In this document: positions 36,516-45,850 of the stretch, piece after piece
How the letters are laid out: each line of letters begins with the position of its first letter
Numbering within the stretch: position 1 is the stretch's first letter
Source of the DNA: Clostridium sp.
GTDB taxonomy: Bacteria; Bacillota; Clostridia; Lachnospirales; Lachnospiraceae
NCBI GenBank assembly: GCA_023664605.1
Contig: JAMPFF010000002.1
Location: 287,930-351,929, forward strand
Reading direction: 5' to 3'
Length of the DNA: 64,000 nucleotides
Program-made: the position numbers and the translations under genes
The notes under the pieces: generated by a model
What the model saw: the letters and a program-made list of their open reading frames with translations, nothing else
What the model was told of the DNA's origin: nothing
Database searches by the model: none

Positions 36516-39083
36516 ATGAACGTAGTACAAAAAGTTTTCGGAACGCACAGTGAAAGAGAAATTAAGCGGATTGAAGGTCTGGTTGACAAAATAGAGTCGC
36601 TTCGTGATTCTATGATGGCGTTGAGCGATGAGCAGTTAAAAGATAAAACAAAGGAATTTAAGAAAAGACTGCAGGAGGGCGAAACGCTGGATGATATACT
36701 TACAGAGGCATATGCGGTAGTCAGGGAGGCGGCAAGACGTATTCTGAAAACGGAGCATTACCGGGTACAGTTAATTGGCGGTATTGTTCTTCATCAGGGA
36801 CGCATTGCGGAGATGAAAACGGGCGAAGGAAAGACGCAGACCTGTCTTTTGCCGGCATATTTAAACGCGTTAGAGGGAAAGGGCGTATATGTCGTTACGG
36901 TCAATGATTATCTGGCGAAGCGTGACGCCGAGTGGATGGGGCAGGTACACGAATTTTTAGGTCTGACGGTCGGCGTTGTTTTAAACAGCATGAAATCGGA
37001 CGAGCGCAGGGAGGCTTATCAATGTGACATCACCTATGTGACGAACAATGAGCTGGGATTCGATTATCTGCGCGACAACATGGTGATTTACAAAGAACAG
37101 CTTGTTCTTAGGGAACTGCACTATGCGATTATCGACGAGGTCGATTCCGTTTTGATTGACGAGGCGCGGACGCCCCTTATTATTTCCGGACAGAGCGGCA
37201 AATCCACGAAGCTGTATGAGGCGTGTGATATTCTTGCCAGACAGCTTACCCGCGGCGAGGATATGGAAGCGCTTTCCAAGATGGACGCCATCATGGGAGT
37301 GGAGCGGGAAGAAACCGGGGACTTTATCGTCAACGAGAAAGATAAAGTAGTCAATCTGACGCAGGAGGGCGTCTCCAAAGTGGAACGCTTTTTCCAGATA
37401 GAAAACCTTGCCGACCCGGAAAATCTGGAAATTCAGCATAATATTATTCTTGCTCTCCGTGCGCACAATTTAATGTTCCGCGACCAGGATTATGTTGTAA
37501 AAGACGAGCAGGTCTTGATTGTAGATGAGTTTACCGGACGTATTATGCCCGGACGGCGTTATTCCGACGGCTTGCATCAGGCAATCGAAGCGAAAGAGCA
37601 TGTTAAGGTTAAAAGAGAAAGTAAAACGTTAGCGACGATTACGTTCCAGAACTTCTTTAATAAATTTGAGAAAAAAGCCGGTATGACAGGTACCGCTTTA
37701 ACGGAGGAAAAAGAGTTCCGTGATATTTACGGGATGGACGTAGTGGAGATTCCGACGAATAAGCCGATTGCCAGAATCGACCATCAGGATGCGGTTTATA
37801 AGACGAGACGTGAGAAACTGAACGCGATTATTGATTCCATCGTGGAGGCGCATGCAAAAGGACAACCCGTGCTGGTCGGTACGATTACGATTGAGGCATC
37901 GGAGGAACTTAGCGCACTTTTAAAAAAGAGAGGAATCGAGCATAAGGTATTGAACGCCAAGTTCCATGAGCTGGAGGCGGAGATTGTAGCGGACGCGGGT
38001 ATCCACGGCGCGGTTACGATTGCGACGAATATGGCGGGGCGTGGTACGGATATCAAACTGGACGACGAGGCGAGAGCCGCAGGCGGTTTGAAGATTATCG
38101 GTACGGAACGCCACGAGTCAAGACGTATCGACAATCAGCTTCGCGGACGTTCCGGCAGGCAGGGAGATACCGGTGAATCTAAGTTCTATATTTCACTGGA
38201 AGATGATTTGATGCGCTTGTTTGGTTCTGAGCGGATGATAACGATGTTTAATGCGCTCGGCATTCCGGAAGGGCAGGAAATTGAGCATAAAGCCTTGACA
38301 AAAGCGATTGAGACCGCGCAGAAGAAGATTGAAAGCAATAACTTCGGCATTAGAAAGAATCTGCTGGAATACGACCAGGTTATGAATGAGCAGAGAGAGA
38401 TTATCTACGAGGAAAGAAGAAGAGTCTTAAATGGTGAAAGTATGCGTGACGCCATTTATAAGATGATTACGGATATCGTGGAAAACTGCATCGATATCTG
38501 CATCGGCGACGATAATGATTTTGAGGACTGGGATTTTAATGAATTGAATACGCTGCTTCTTCCGACGGTTCCTTTACAGCCTGTGACGGCGGACAGGGTT
38601 TTAAAACCTAAGAAAAACAGCTTAAAACAGCAGTTAAAAGAAGAAGCCGTTAAACTGTATGAGAGTAAAGAGGCGGAATTTCCCGAACCGGAGGCAATCC
38701 GTGAGATTGAGCGTGTCATTTTATTAAAAGTCATCGACAGAAAGTGGATGGACCATATCGACGATATGGATCAGCTTCGTCAGGGCGTCGGCTTACAGGC
38801 GTACGGGCAGAGAGACCCGCTTGTGGAGTATAAGCTAAACGGTTATGAGATGTTTGACGAGATGACGCAGAATATTAAAGAGGAAACCGTCCGTCTGCTG
38901 TTCCGCGTGCGCATTGAGCAGAAAGTGGAAAGAGAGCAGGTGGCAAAGGTGACGGGAACGAATAAGGATGATTCCGCACCGAAAGGACCGGTGAAACGTA
39001 TGGAAGCTAAGGTATATCCCAATGACCCGTGTCCGTGTGGTTCCGGCAAGAAATATAAACAGTGCCATGGCAGAATGGCATAG
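36516..39083 (+). CDS. secA: Preprotein translocase ATPase SecA
   Basis: 855 residues; the motor that pushes preproteins through SecYEG. Walker A GEGKT near residue 104, DEAD-type [14 protein letters not shown], helicase C region with GTDIKLD, and the C-terminal zinc motif [13 protein letters not shown] that binds SecB-like partners or ribosomes. ATG 36516 has GGGAG 5 nt upstream; the ATG at 36504 overlaps that site and is rejected. Followed by prfB, an arrangement common in Firmicutes. Confidence 0.97.
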   Translation: MNVVQKVFGTHSEREIKRIEGLVDKIESLRDSMMALSDEQLKDKTKEFKKRLQEGETLDDILTEAYAVVREAARRILKTEHYRVQLIGGIVLHQGRIAEMKTGEGKTQTCLLPAYLNALEGKGVYVVTVNDYLAKRDAEWMGQVHEFLGLTVGVVLNSMKSDERREAYQCDITYVTNNELGFDYLRDNMVIYKEQLVLRELHYAIIDEVDSVLIDEARTPLIISGQSGKSTKLYEACDILARQLTRGEDMEALSKMDAIMGVEREETGDFIVNEKDKVVNLTQEGVSKVERFFQIENLADPENLEIQHNIILALRAHNLMFRDQDYVVKDEQVLIVDEFTGRIMPGRRYSDGLHQAIEAKEHVKVKRESKTLATITFQNFFNKFEKKAGMTGTALTEEKEFRDIYGMDVVEIPTNKPIARIDHQDAVYKTRREKLNAIIDSIVEAHAKGQPVLVGTITIEASEELSALLKKRGIEHKVLNAKFHELEAEIVADAGIHGAVTIATNMAGRGTDIKLDDEARAAGGLKIIGTERHESRRIDNQLRGRSGRQGDTGESKFYISLEDDLMRLFGSERMITMFNALGIPEGQEIEHKALTKAIETAQKKIESNNFGIRKNLLEYDQVMNEQREIIYEERRRVLNGESMRDAIYKMITDIVENCIDICIGDDNDFEDWDFNELNTLLLPTVPLQPVTADRVLKPKKNSLKQQLKEEAVKLYESKEAEFPEPEAIREIERVILLKVIDRKWMDHIDDMDQLRQGVGLQAYGQRDPLVEYKLNGYEMFDEMTQNIKEETVRLLFRVRIEQKVEREQVAKVTGTNKDDSAPKGPVKRMEAKVYPNDPCPCGSGKKYKQCHGRMA

Positions 39084-39143
39084 GCAAAGGCATAAAGATT
39101 TTCTAAGGCAGCAAAAGCGTACAATAGAAAGAGGGTGACGTTA

Positions 39144-40254
39144 TTGGTAGAATTAGATAATATGAAATCAGAATTATTAAGTTATGAAAGTCCATTAGCG
39201 GAAGTGAGGGATTCACTTTGACTTAGCAGGTAAGGAGAAGCGAATCGAAGAGTTGGAAATGGAAATGCAGGCGCCGGATTTTTGGAATGACCCGGAGCGT
39301 TCCAACCAGAAAATGAGAGAGTCGAAGAGTTTAAAAGACGTCGTGGAGACGATAAAAGGCTTAGAGAGCCAGTATGACGATATTATGACGCTAATCGAAA
39401 TGGGATATGAGGATAACGATCCTGCGATTATTCCGGATATCAGCGACGAATTGGAAACGTTCAAGACCACATTTGAAACCATCAGGGTAAGCACGCTGCT
39501 TTCGGGCGAATATGACAGAAATAACGCCATTTTACGGCTGAATGCGGGAGCGGGCGGAACGGAAAGCTGCGACTGGTGCAGTATGTTGTACCGTATGTAT
39601 ACCAGATGGGCGGAGCGGAAAGGCTTTGCGCTGGAGGTGCTGGATTATCTGGACGGTGAAGAGGCGGGAATCAAATCCGTTACCTTTCAGATTGACGGGG
39701 AAAATGCCTACGGCTATCTGAAATCCGAAAAGGGCGTCCACAGGCTTGTGCGTATTTCTCCTTTTAACGCGCAGGGCAAGCGGCAGACTTCTTTCGTGTC
39801 ATTAGACGTTATGCCGGATATTGAAGAGGACTTGGACGTGGAAATTAAGGATGAGGATATCCGGGTGGATACTTACCGAAGCAGCGGCGCAGGTGGACAG
39901 CATATCAATAAAACGTCCTCGGCAATCCGTATCACGCATTTTCCGACAGGAATCGTTGTGACCTGTCAGAATGAGCGGAGCCAGCATATGAATAAGGATA
40001 AGGCGATGCAGATGTTAAAAGCAAAGCTGTATATGCTAAAGCAGGAAGAAAATGCGGAAAAATTATCCGATATCCGCGGAGATGTCAAGGAAATCGGTTG
40101 GGGAAACCAGATTCGTTCCTATGTCATGCAGCCTTATACAATGGTAAAAGACCATAGAACAAATGAAGAATCAGGCAATGTGGGTTCGGTTTTAGATGGA
40201 GAATTAGACCCGTTTATCAATGCCTATTTGAAATGGAAAAGCGTTGGAAATTAA
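39144..40254 (+). CDS. prfB: Peptide chain release factor 2, programmed +1 frameshift
   Basis: Two frames joined at CTT TGA C (39216-39222). The first 25 codons begin at TTG 39144 after GAGGGTGA and read MVELDNMKSELLSYE...; the shift then gives DLAGKEKRIEELE... and a protein of about 369 residues. Stop-codon recognition motif SPF (ISPFNAQGKR) marks RF2 (UGA/UAA), and the GGQ catalytic motif SSGAGGQHINKT is present near residue 248. RF2 shortage makes ribosomes shift instead of stopping at the UGA. Software that ignores the shift starts the gene too late, near 39253. Confidence 0.95.
39207..39222 (+). promoter_or_regulatory. prfB programmed frameshift site
   Basis: Shine-Dalgarno-like AGGGA (39207-39211) sits 4 nt before the slippery CTT (39216-39218) and in-frame TGA (39219-39221), followed by C. 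This is the known RF2 autoregulation signal, with a slightly weaker internal site than the usual AGGGGG. Confidence 0.93.
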
Positions 40255-40278
40255 ATTGTAAATTTCAATGAGAATGCG

Positions 40279-40334
40279 AAGAGTTTGCCGTAGGCAAACT
40301 CTTGTAATCGTCGGTTTCTCACGACGATTTTTTT
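40279..40334 (+). terminator. prfB terminator with preceding hairpin
   Basis: First an 11-bp stem AAGAGTTTGCC/GGCAAACTCTT with GTA loop (40279-40303), then AATCGTCG/CGACGATT (40306-40313 with 40322-40329) and seven T (40328-40334). The second hairpin is part of a 31-bp sequence repeated in inverse at 42400-42430. Confidence 0.85.
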
Positions 40335-40335
40335 A
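40305..40335 (+). repeat. 31-bp inverted repeat, left copy
   Basis: Identical over 31 of 31 bases to the reverse complement of 42400-42430. It also encodes the last residues and stop of the DUF975-like protein on the minus strand. Confidence 0.95.
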
Positions 40336-41050
40336 TTAAGTCCAGAAAAAATCCCGCTATGGTAGTGCATATATAGGGGAACAGCCAAAGATACGCGATT
40401 CCGAAAGATAACGAACCAAGCAGCATGAGCGGGATAAAACTTGCAAGCAGATAAAAAAACCTGCATTTGCTGCCATTCATCAATTTTCTGCTTAAGGATA
40501 ATAGTTCCGTAACAGAATAATCCGGAAAGTCGTGCAGTAGGAAAAATGTCGGTAAATAGATTAAGAAAACCATGACAATCACTACGCCGCCAATAATTGA
40601 CAGCAGGGAAGAAATTAATATTAATACGGCGTTTGGCGTTTCCTGCCGTAAAAAATACGATAAAAAGGATATCGGTATAGCGGCTATACAAATCCAGACG
40701 GCAAGATATAGCTGAATTAAAAGCGCTTTACCCGGAAACATCTGAAAACCATAGAAAATGTCATTAGCGGCCACAGTTCTGTCACAGGATAATTTTAAGG
40801 AAAAATAAGCTATACCGGATAGAAATAATCCAAACAGCACAAATAAACCGCATGAAATGATATAATGAAAAATAATGCCAAGCACAGTGTCTAAGTTTAA
40901 TAGAGCCGTGCAGAATGCTGAAACGAGTTCGGTAATTACTATAACGATGACAACAGCAGAGACAACTATGCCATACTTTCCGAATAAATGCTCTTTTGCC
41001 GCCGCCTTTAATTCTGCCGACGATTGATATTGATGTAATGTGTTGTCCAT
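40319..41050 (-). CDS. DUF975-like multi-pass membrane protein
   Basis: 243 residues, about six helices with the layout and the YQSSAELKAAAKEHLFGKYG beginning typical of DUF975-type proteins. Function unknown. Its last codons (KKSS, stop) lie in the 31-bp repeat. It is the last gene of a three-gene minus-strand cassette (20-nt gap to the next). Confidence 0.75.
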   Translation of the reverse strand: MDNTLHQYQSSAELKAAAKEHLFGKYGIVVSAVVIVIVITELVSAFCTALLNLDTVLGIIFHYIISCGLFVLFGLFLSGIAYFSLKLSCDRTVAANDIFYGFQMFPGKALLIQLYLAVWICIAAIPISFLSYFLRQETPNAVLILISSLLSIIGGVVIVMVFLIYLPTFFLLHDFPDYSVTELLSLSRKLMNGSKCRFFYLLASFIPLMLLGSLSFGIAYLWLFPYICTTIAGFFLDLIKKSS

Positions 41051-41070
41051 GAGTAAACTCCAATCATGCC

Positions 41071-41568
41071 TTAGCAGGCAATATCTACGTTCATGCCGCG
41101 GTATTTATTGGCAGCGTCCGAGGATTTCATTTCTTTCTGATAAGGATTTTCTTCGTTAAAATAACGAATCTGCGTAGAGGTAGTACCGCCGGAAACATAG
41201 GTCCGTCCGCATTCCGGGCAGACGGCGGTATGAATGGCAACATTGCATGACACTACCTTGCCGTTATTCTGCGCCGCTTTTTTATAAGCATTGGAAACAT
41301 GTTCCTGCTCATGGCTTCTGACTCGGGAGGCCGCTGCGTTGGGCGAAATATGGGCGGCGGATTTAAACGATACCATTTCGTCAGAACCATCCTGATATTT
41401 GCGGTTTTTACATGTTTCACATTCGGCAGGGGAAGATTTGCGTCCTGCCTGCTTTTCCGTAGATTCTCCGGGATTGCGGATAATATGCTGTCCGCCTTCG
41501 TCCGCGGATGCCTGTTGTATGCTGCCCGAGTACGAGTAGCCGCTGTAAGCATCAATTCCATTTAGCAT
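41071..41568 (-). CDS. SprA-related putative metalloprotease
   Basis: 165 residues. Central segment AAASRVRSHEQEHVSNAY contains HEQEH, an HExxH zinc motif, in the context of the SprA-related family (catalase-associated putative metalloproteases). It also has two CxxC pairs (CETC and CPEC), suggesting a structural zinc site. The first 60 residues are low complexity (Ser/Gln/Glu-rich). No signal peptide, so cytoplasmic. Ribosome site AAGGAG lies upstream of ATG 41568. Activity unproven. Confidence 0.75.
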   Translation of the reverse strand: MLNGIDAYSGYSYSGSIQQASADEGGQHIIRNPGESTEKQAGRKSSPAECETCKNRKYQDGSDEMVSFKSAAHISPNAAASRVRSHEQEHVSNAYKKAAQNNGKVVSCNVAIHTAVCPECGRTYVSGGTTSTQIRYFNEENPYQKEMKSSDAANKYRGMNVDIAC

Positions 41569-41592
41569 AATTTATAACTCCTTTCCGGAATA

Positions 41593-42321
41593 TTAATAGG
41601 AGATGTCATTCTCCTCCATGATTTCTTCTATAACTTCGTCAAAACTGATACCGTATTGTTCTTCAAATGTACGGTTGACTTCGTTCCTGAAGTCCGAGTC
41701 TGTAGATAAAAGAACCGTAATGCAGCCAATCAGCACAGTATTGATAATAAGGCCGGAGACAGCACAAATAATTCCCGTCTTTGCCTTTGAAAAAAACTGC
41801 GGACGGCGGCCTTTGGAGAGCAGGGCAAGCACAATCGCAATGCTGCCCAGTATAAAAGGTGGATACAACGTAAAAGTAAAACAGGAAGCAATGGCAATAA
41901 TGCCTAATACCATGGCGGCGTTTGCAAGACTGCTCCCCGGTTCCGGAGAAGGCAGGCGATAAGCGCTGCGGTTATAATAAGGCTCCATATTAGGATATCC
42001 GTTAGGGGCGGGATTGCTGCCGTATGGATATGGATTCCGATAAGGCTGCTGTCCGTTTACGCCACCGATTCCCTGACCGGGCTGCTGCCATGAGGCGGGT
42101 GCATTTCCTTGGCCGGGCTGCTGCCATGAGGCGAGTGCATTTCCTTGGCCGGGCTGCTGCCATGGAGCGGGTGTATTCCCCTGGCCGGGCTGTTGCTGCG
42201 GCGCGGCCGTATCTCCCTGATTCGGCATAGGATTTTGCACAGGAACTTCCGGCGTCTGCGGGCTTGGTTCGGGAATTTGTTCAGTTTGCGCTTCTGATGG
42301 GGCTTGCTGCTGAAAATCCAT
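41593..42321 (-). CDS. DUF4190-type membrane protein with Pro/Gln repeat tail
   Basis: 242 residues from ATG 42321 (GGAGGAAATCCT upstream). Residues about 1-115 are disordered, with four to five copies of a 12-residue unit QQPGQGNAPASW. A double-helix membrane domain follows (ANAAMVLGIIAIASCFTF and SIAIVLALLSKG), then an outside tail. Longer upstream frame rejected because it runs through the promoter. Such proteins are common in Clostridia; role unknown. First gene of the cassette. Confidence 0.8.
   Translation of the reverse strand: MDFQQQAPSEAQTEQIPEPSPQTPEVPVQNPMPNQGDTAAPQQQPGQGNTPAPWQQPGQGNALASWQQPGQGNAPASWQQPGQGIGGVNGQQPYRNPYPYGSNPAPNGYPNMEPYYNRSAYRLPSPEPGSSLANAAMVLGIIAIASCFTFTLYPPFILGSIAIVLALLSKGRRPQFFSKAKTGIICAVSGLIINTVLIGCITVLLSTDSDFRNEVNRTFEEQYGISFDEVIEEIMEENDISY
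42065..42200 (-). repeat. 36-bp tandem repeat in the DUF4190 gene
   Basis: About 3.5 copies of a 36-bp unit with few changes, encoding the 12-residue QQPGQGNxxASW units. Number of units could vary between strains. Confidence 0.85.
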
Positions 42322-42363
42322 AGGATTTCCTCCTGTTGGTTCATTACTCACTATATATTCATC

Positions 42364-42372
42364 AGTATAACA
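42364..42372 (-). promoter_or_regulatory. Extended -10 promoter for the DUF4190 cassette
   Basis: Minus strand TGTTATACT (42364-42372) with a weak -35 (TGGTTT near 42387). It lies 43 nt before the start codon and just downstream of the repeated terminator. Confidence 0.55.
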
Positions 42373-42399
42373 CATATATAGGAAAAAAACCATAATCTT

Positions 42400-42430
42400 T
42401 AAAAAAATCGTCGTGAGAAACCGACGATTA
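42400..42430 (-). repeat. 31-bp inverted repeat, right copy
   Basis: Exact inverse copy of 40305-40335. On the minus strand it forms the same terminator (AATCGTCG/CGACGATT plus T7), though no minus-strand gene lies upstream. A second hairpin GAATTTGC-ATA-GCAAATTC (42434-42452) takes the place of the left copy's GTA-loop hairpin. Confidence 0.95.
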
Positions 42431-42534
42431 TAAGAATTTGCATAGCAAATTCCTGATGATGCCTGTAGGAATTTCCCATATGATAAAAAGAACGGAATAC
42501 GCAATTTTCAGTGGCGGGTTTGTGAAAAATACAG

Positions 42535-42690
42535 TATAATAATGTGAGAAGAACTTCTAATTGCCTATGGCAATATTCACTCAGGCAGCAAAAGCCTGAT
42601 TTTCAGGCTTGGCTGTTTCGTGAAGAAGTTCTACGACTTGCGAAACAAGTCTTTCTCACATCAAAGAATGCCCACAGTACGGGCATTCTT
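42535..42690 (+). ncRNA. Branched structured RNA element A, leader of tex
   Basis: Starts at a TATAAT (42535-42540). Helices: P1 ATGTGAGAA/TTCTCACAT (42542-42550, 42653-42661), P2 AGAACTTC/GAAGTTCT (42550-42557, 42625-42632), P3 TTGCC-TAT-GGCAA (42561-42573), P4 AAGCCTGA/TCAGGCTT (about 42592-42611), P5 GACTTG-CGAAA-CAAGTC (42635-42651), P6 AAGAATGCCC/GGGCATTCTT (42664-42690). Copy B at 53269 has the same order. Ends 37 nt before the tex start. Confidence 0.65.
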
Positions 42691-42727
42691 CGTATAGGCA
42701 GGTTATGGAAAGGGTACGGTTATAGAA

Positions 42728-45118
42728 ATGGATATTATTTTAAAGTTAAAAGAAGAACTCAAGGTGGAAAAGTGGCAGGTGGAAGCTGCCGTGAAATTGA
42801 TAGATGAGGGAAACACTATTCCTTTTATCTCCAGGTACCGTAAAGAGGCGACCGGTTCGTTAAACGACGAGGTGCTGCGCGATTTATATGAGCGATTGAC
42901 ATATCTGCGGAATCTGGAAGAGAAAAAAGAACAGGTCTTAAAAAGCATCGAAGAGCAGGGCAAGCTGACGGATGAATTAAAAGAGCGTATTGTGCAGGCG
43001 GAGACGATGGTGGTTGTGGACGATTTATACCGTCCGTACCGCCCGAAGAGAAAAACAAGGGCGAGCGTGGCGAAAGAAAAAGGGCTGGACGGACTTGCAG
43101 ACTATATTATGGCACAGAACGCCGAAACACCTATAGAAGAGGAAGCGGCAAAGTATCTGCATGAGGATGAGGACGCCGCGAAAGCGGTGGGTACGGTGGA
43201 AGAGGCGATTCAGGGAGCAAAAGACATTATTGCGGAATTGATTTCCGACGAGGCGGATTATCGTATTTATATACGAAATATCACCATGGAAGAGGGGAAG
43301 ATTGTCAGTACGGCCAAGGACGAAAAGGCGCAGAGCGTGTACGAGATGTACTATCAATACGAGGAGCCGGTTAAAAAAGCGGCAGGACACCGTATCCTCG
43401 CGCTGAACAGGGGCGAAAACGAGAAATTCCTGGCGGTGAAGATTGCTGCGCCGGAGGAACGTATTTTACAATATCTGCGGACAAAAGTTATCACAAGCGA
43501 TAACGCCGTTACCACGCCGATTCTGGAAGAGGTTATTTCTGACAGCTATGTCAGATTGATTGCGCCTGCGATTGAGCGGGAAATCCGTAACGATTTGACG
43601 GAAAAAGCGGAGGACGGTGCAATCTCCGTATTCGGTAAGAATCTGGAGCAGCTTCTTTTGCAGCCGCCGATTGCCGGAAAGGTCGTGCTGGGATGGGATC
43701 CGGCATTCAGAACGGGATGTAAACTTGCCGTTGTGGATGAAACCGGCAAGGTATTGGATACGAAAGTCATTTATCCGACCGCGCCGCAGAATAAAGTGGA
43801 AGAAGCAAAGGCGGAGTTAAAGAAGTTAATCAAAAAATATCATGTTTCCCTGATTTCCGTGGGAAACGGTACGGCTTCCAGGGAATCGGAGCAGGTTATC
43901 GTAGAATTGTTAAAGGAACTGGATACGCCGGTGCAGTATGTCATTGTCAATGAGGCGGGCGCGTCCGTATATTCCGCAAGTAAGCTGGCAACGGAGGAGT
44001 TCCCGAATTTTGATGTAGGACAAAGAAGCGCGGCCTCCATAGCGAGAAGATTGCAGGACCCGCTGGCGGAACTTGTCAAAATCGACCCAAAATCCATCGG
44101 CGTCGGGCAGTATCAGCATGATATGAACCAGAAGAAACTAAGCGACGCGCTAAACGGCGTCGTGGAAGACAGTGTCAATAAAGTCGGCGTGGATTTGAAT
44201 ACGGCGTCGGCGTCGTTACTCGAATATGTTTCCGGCGTGACAAAAGTAATTGCCAGAAATATCGTGGAATACAGAGAGACGAACGGGCGTTTTACCGATA
44301 GAAAGCAGTTGTTAAAAGTAGCGAAATTAGGACCGAAAGCTTTTGAACAGTGCGCGGGATTTATGCGTATTACGGATGGGGATAATCCGTTAGATGCGAC
44401 CAGCGTGCATCCGGAATCCTATGAAGCGGCGAAAAAGCTTTTGGACAAGATGGGGCTTACGATGGAGGACGTCAAAGAGGCGCAGAAAAAAGCTGCAGCC
44501 GAGAAAGCGGCGGGCAAAAAGACTCCTGCAAAAGAAAAACCGGCGAAAAAGCCCAAAGAGGTCGTTATCCGTAATACCAATACGGCAATGGGGCGTGCGC
44601 TTGCCGCGGCGATGGGCGGCGTAGTGTTGGAAGATAATGGGGCAAAATCTGCGAAAGGAAAGGCGAATAGCGCGGCGGCGGAAAAAACGGAAGTATCCGC
44701 AAGCGGTCTGGAGAAGAAAATCAAGGATAAAAAGAAACTTGCCGAGGAACTCGGTATTGGCGAGATTACGCTGACGGATATTTTAAAAGAGCTGGAAAAA
44801 CCGGCGAGAGACCCGCGTGATGATATGCCTGCGCCGATTCTGCGAAGCGATGTATTGGATATGAAAGATTTAAAACCCGGCATGATTTTAAAGGGTACGG
44901 TTCGTAATGTCATTGATTTTGGCGCATTTGTGGATATCGGCGTACATCAGGACGGTCTGGTGCATGTCTCCCAGATGACGGATAAATTCATCAAACATCC
45001 GCTCGAGGCGGTCAGCGTCGGCGACGTCGTTGATGTGCAGGTGCTTTCCGTCGATATGGACAAAAAGCGGATTGCATTGACAATGAAGATTGGAAAAGAT
45101 GTTTTGCAAAAAGGATAA
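42728..45118 (+). CDS. tex: Tex-family S1 RNA-binding transcription accessory protein
   Basis: 796 residues: N-terminal helical domain, YqgF-like nuclease-fold domain with VVLGWDPAFRTGCKLAVVDE near residue 320, helix-hairpin-helix region near 490-560, and a C-terminal S1 domain (about 715-790, GMILKGTVRNVIDFGAFVDIG). An Ala/Lys/Glu-rich low-complexity insertion (about 585-680) between HhH and S1 makes it somewhat longer than usual Tex. Tex is an essential or conserved nucleic-acid-binding protein implicated in transcription. Start ATG 42728; the ribosome site is distant (GAAAGGG). Confidence 0.94.
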   Translation: MDIILKLKEELKVEKWQVEAAVKLIDEGNTIPFISRYRKEATGSLNDEVLRDLYERLTYLRNLEEKKEQVLKSIEEQGKLTDELKERIVQAETMVVVDDLYRPYRPKRKTRASVAKEKGLDGLADYIMAQNAETPIEEEAAKYLHEDEDAAKAVGTVEEAIQGAKDIIAELISDEADYRIYIRNITMEEGKIVSTAKDEKAQSVYEMYYQYEEPVKKAAGHRILALNRGENEKFLAVKIAAPEERILQYLRTKVITSDNAVTTPILEEVISDSYVRLIAPAIEREIRNDLTEKAEDGAISVFGKNLEQLLLQPPIAGKVVLGWDPAFRTGCKLAVVDETGKVLDTKVIYPTAPQNKVEEAKAELKKLIKKYHVSLISVGNGTASRESEQVIVELLKELDTPVQYVIVNEAGASVYSASKLATEEFPNFDVGQRSAASIARRLQDPLAELVKIDPKSIGVGQYQHDMNQKKLSDALNGVVEDSVNKVGVDLNTASASLLEYVSGVTKVIARNIVEYRETNGRFTDRKQLLKVAKLGPKAFEQCAGFMRITDGDNPLDATSVHPESYEAAKKLLDKMGLTMEDVKEAQKKAAAEKAAGKKTPAKEKPAKKPKEVVIRNTNTAMGRALAAAMGGVVLEDNGAKSAKGKANSAAAEKTEVSASGLEKKIKDKKKLAEELGIGEITLTDILKELEKPARDPRDDMPAPILRSDVLDMKDLKPGMILKGTVRNVIDFGAFVDIGVHQDGLVHVSQMTDKFIKHPLEAVSVGDVVDVQVLSVDMDKKRIALTMKIGKDVLQKG

Positions 45119-45128
45119 GCCGAAAGGC

Positions 45129-45821
45129 TTATTCTTTTTCGTTATCGGAATGCGACATGTTAGCAATTTTTTTAAGCGTACTGTTTAGGCCTAATAATAC
45201 GAAAATGTCATCCTGTCTTGTAGGGGCGTCTGCGGATGGATTGATGACTAATGCGCCGTTTCGTTTGATGGCGATAACATTGACCCCGTATTTTTCACGC
45301 AGTTTCAGTTCCTGTAAGTTTTTGCCTGTCCAGCTTTGCAGCGCGCAGACGTCGGCAATCGAGTATTCTGCCGTCAGTTCAATCGCATCAAACAGGTTGC
45401 TGAATGCCAAATCGTTTGCCAGATGAATGCCCATTTCTTTTTCGGGATAGATAATCTCATCAACGCCGATTTTGGTTAATATTTTGCCCTGCATCTCATC
45501 ATACGCCTTGGCAATAATTTGTGGGATGCCCTGTTCCTTTGCCCAGATTGCGGCCAGTACGGAAGCATCTAAACTATGGCCGATAGAGATAATTGCGCCG
45601 TCAAAGTTTCTGCCGCCAAGTTCCTGTAAGGCTTCTTCGTTTGTGACATCGACGCACATAGCGAGGGTGACATATTCGGAAATCTGATGCACCTGTTTTT
45701 CGTGACGATCGATGGCAAGCACTTTGCACCCGTTCGCTTCCAGTTGTTTGGCAATGCTGCGGCCGAAGCGTCCGAGACCGATTACGATATATTCTTTTTG
45801 ATTATTCTTATTTTTTTTCAT
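45129..45821 (-). CDS. ktrA: KtrA-type potassium uptake regulator (RCK domains)
   Basis: 230 residues: RCK_N Rossmann domain with VIGLGRFGRSIAKQLE, and RCK_C in the last 80 residues. It forms a cytoplasmic ring that gates the KtrB channel, and it binds ATP/ADP or c-di-AMP in known systems. Downstream of ktrB by 29 nt in the same minus-strand operon; tex converges on it. Confidence 0.94.
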   Translation of the reverse strand: MKKNKNNQKEYIVIGLGRFGRSIAKQLEANGCKVLAIDRHEKQVHQISEYVTLAMCVDVTNEEALQELGGRNFDGAIISIGHSLDASVLAAIWAKEQGIPQIIAKAYDEMQGKILTKIGVDEIIYPEKEMGIHLANDLAFSNLFDAIELTAEYSIADVCALQSWTGKNLQELKLREKYGVNVIAIKRNGALVINPSADAPTRQDDIFVLLGLNSTLKKIANMSHSDNEKE

Positions 45822-45850
45822 CTGAATTAACCCTTTCTTTTCTTTTATAA

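Noticed and set aside
39084-39143. Separate prfB promoter (TACAAT at 39119)
   Set aside because: No acceptable -35 hexamer; cotranscription from secA is as likely.
42065-42200. 36-bp repeats as a CRISPR array
   Set aside because: Units are contiguous without spacers and keep the reading frame of a Pro/Gln repeat.
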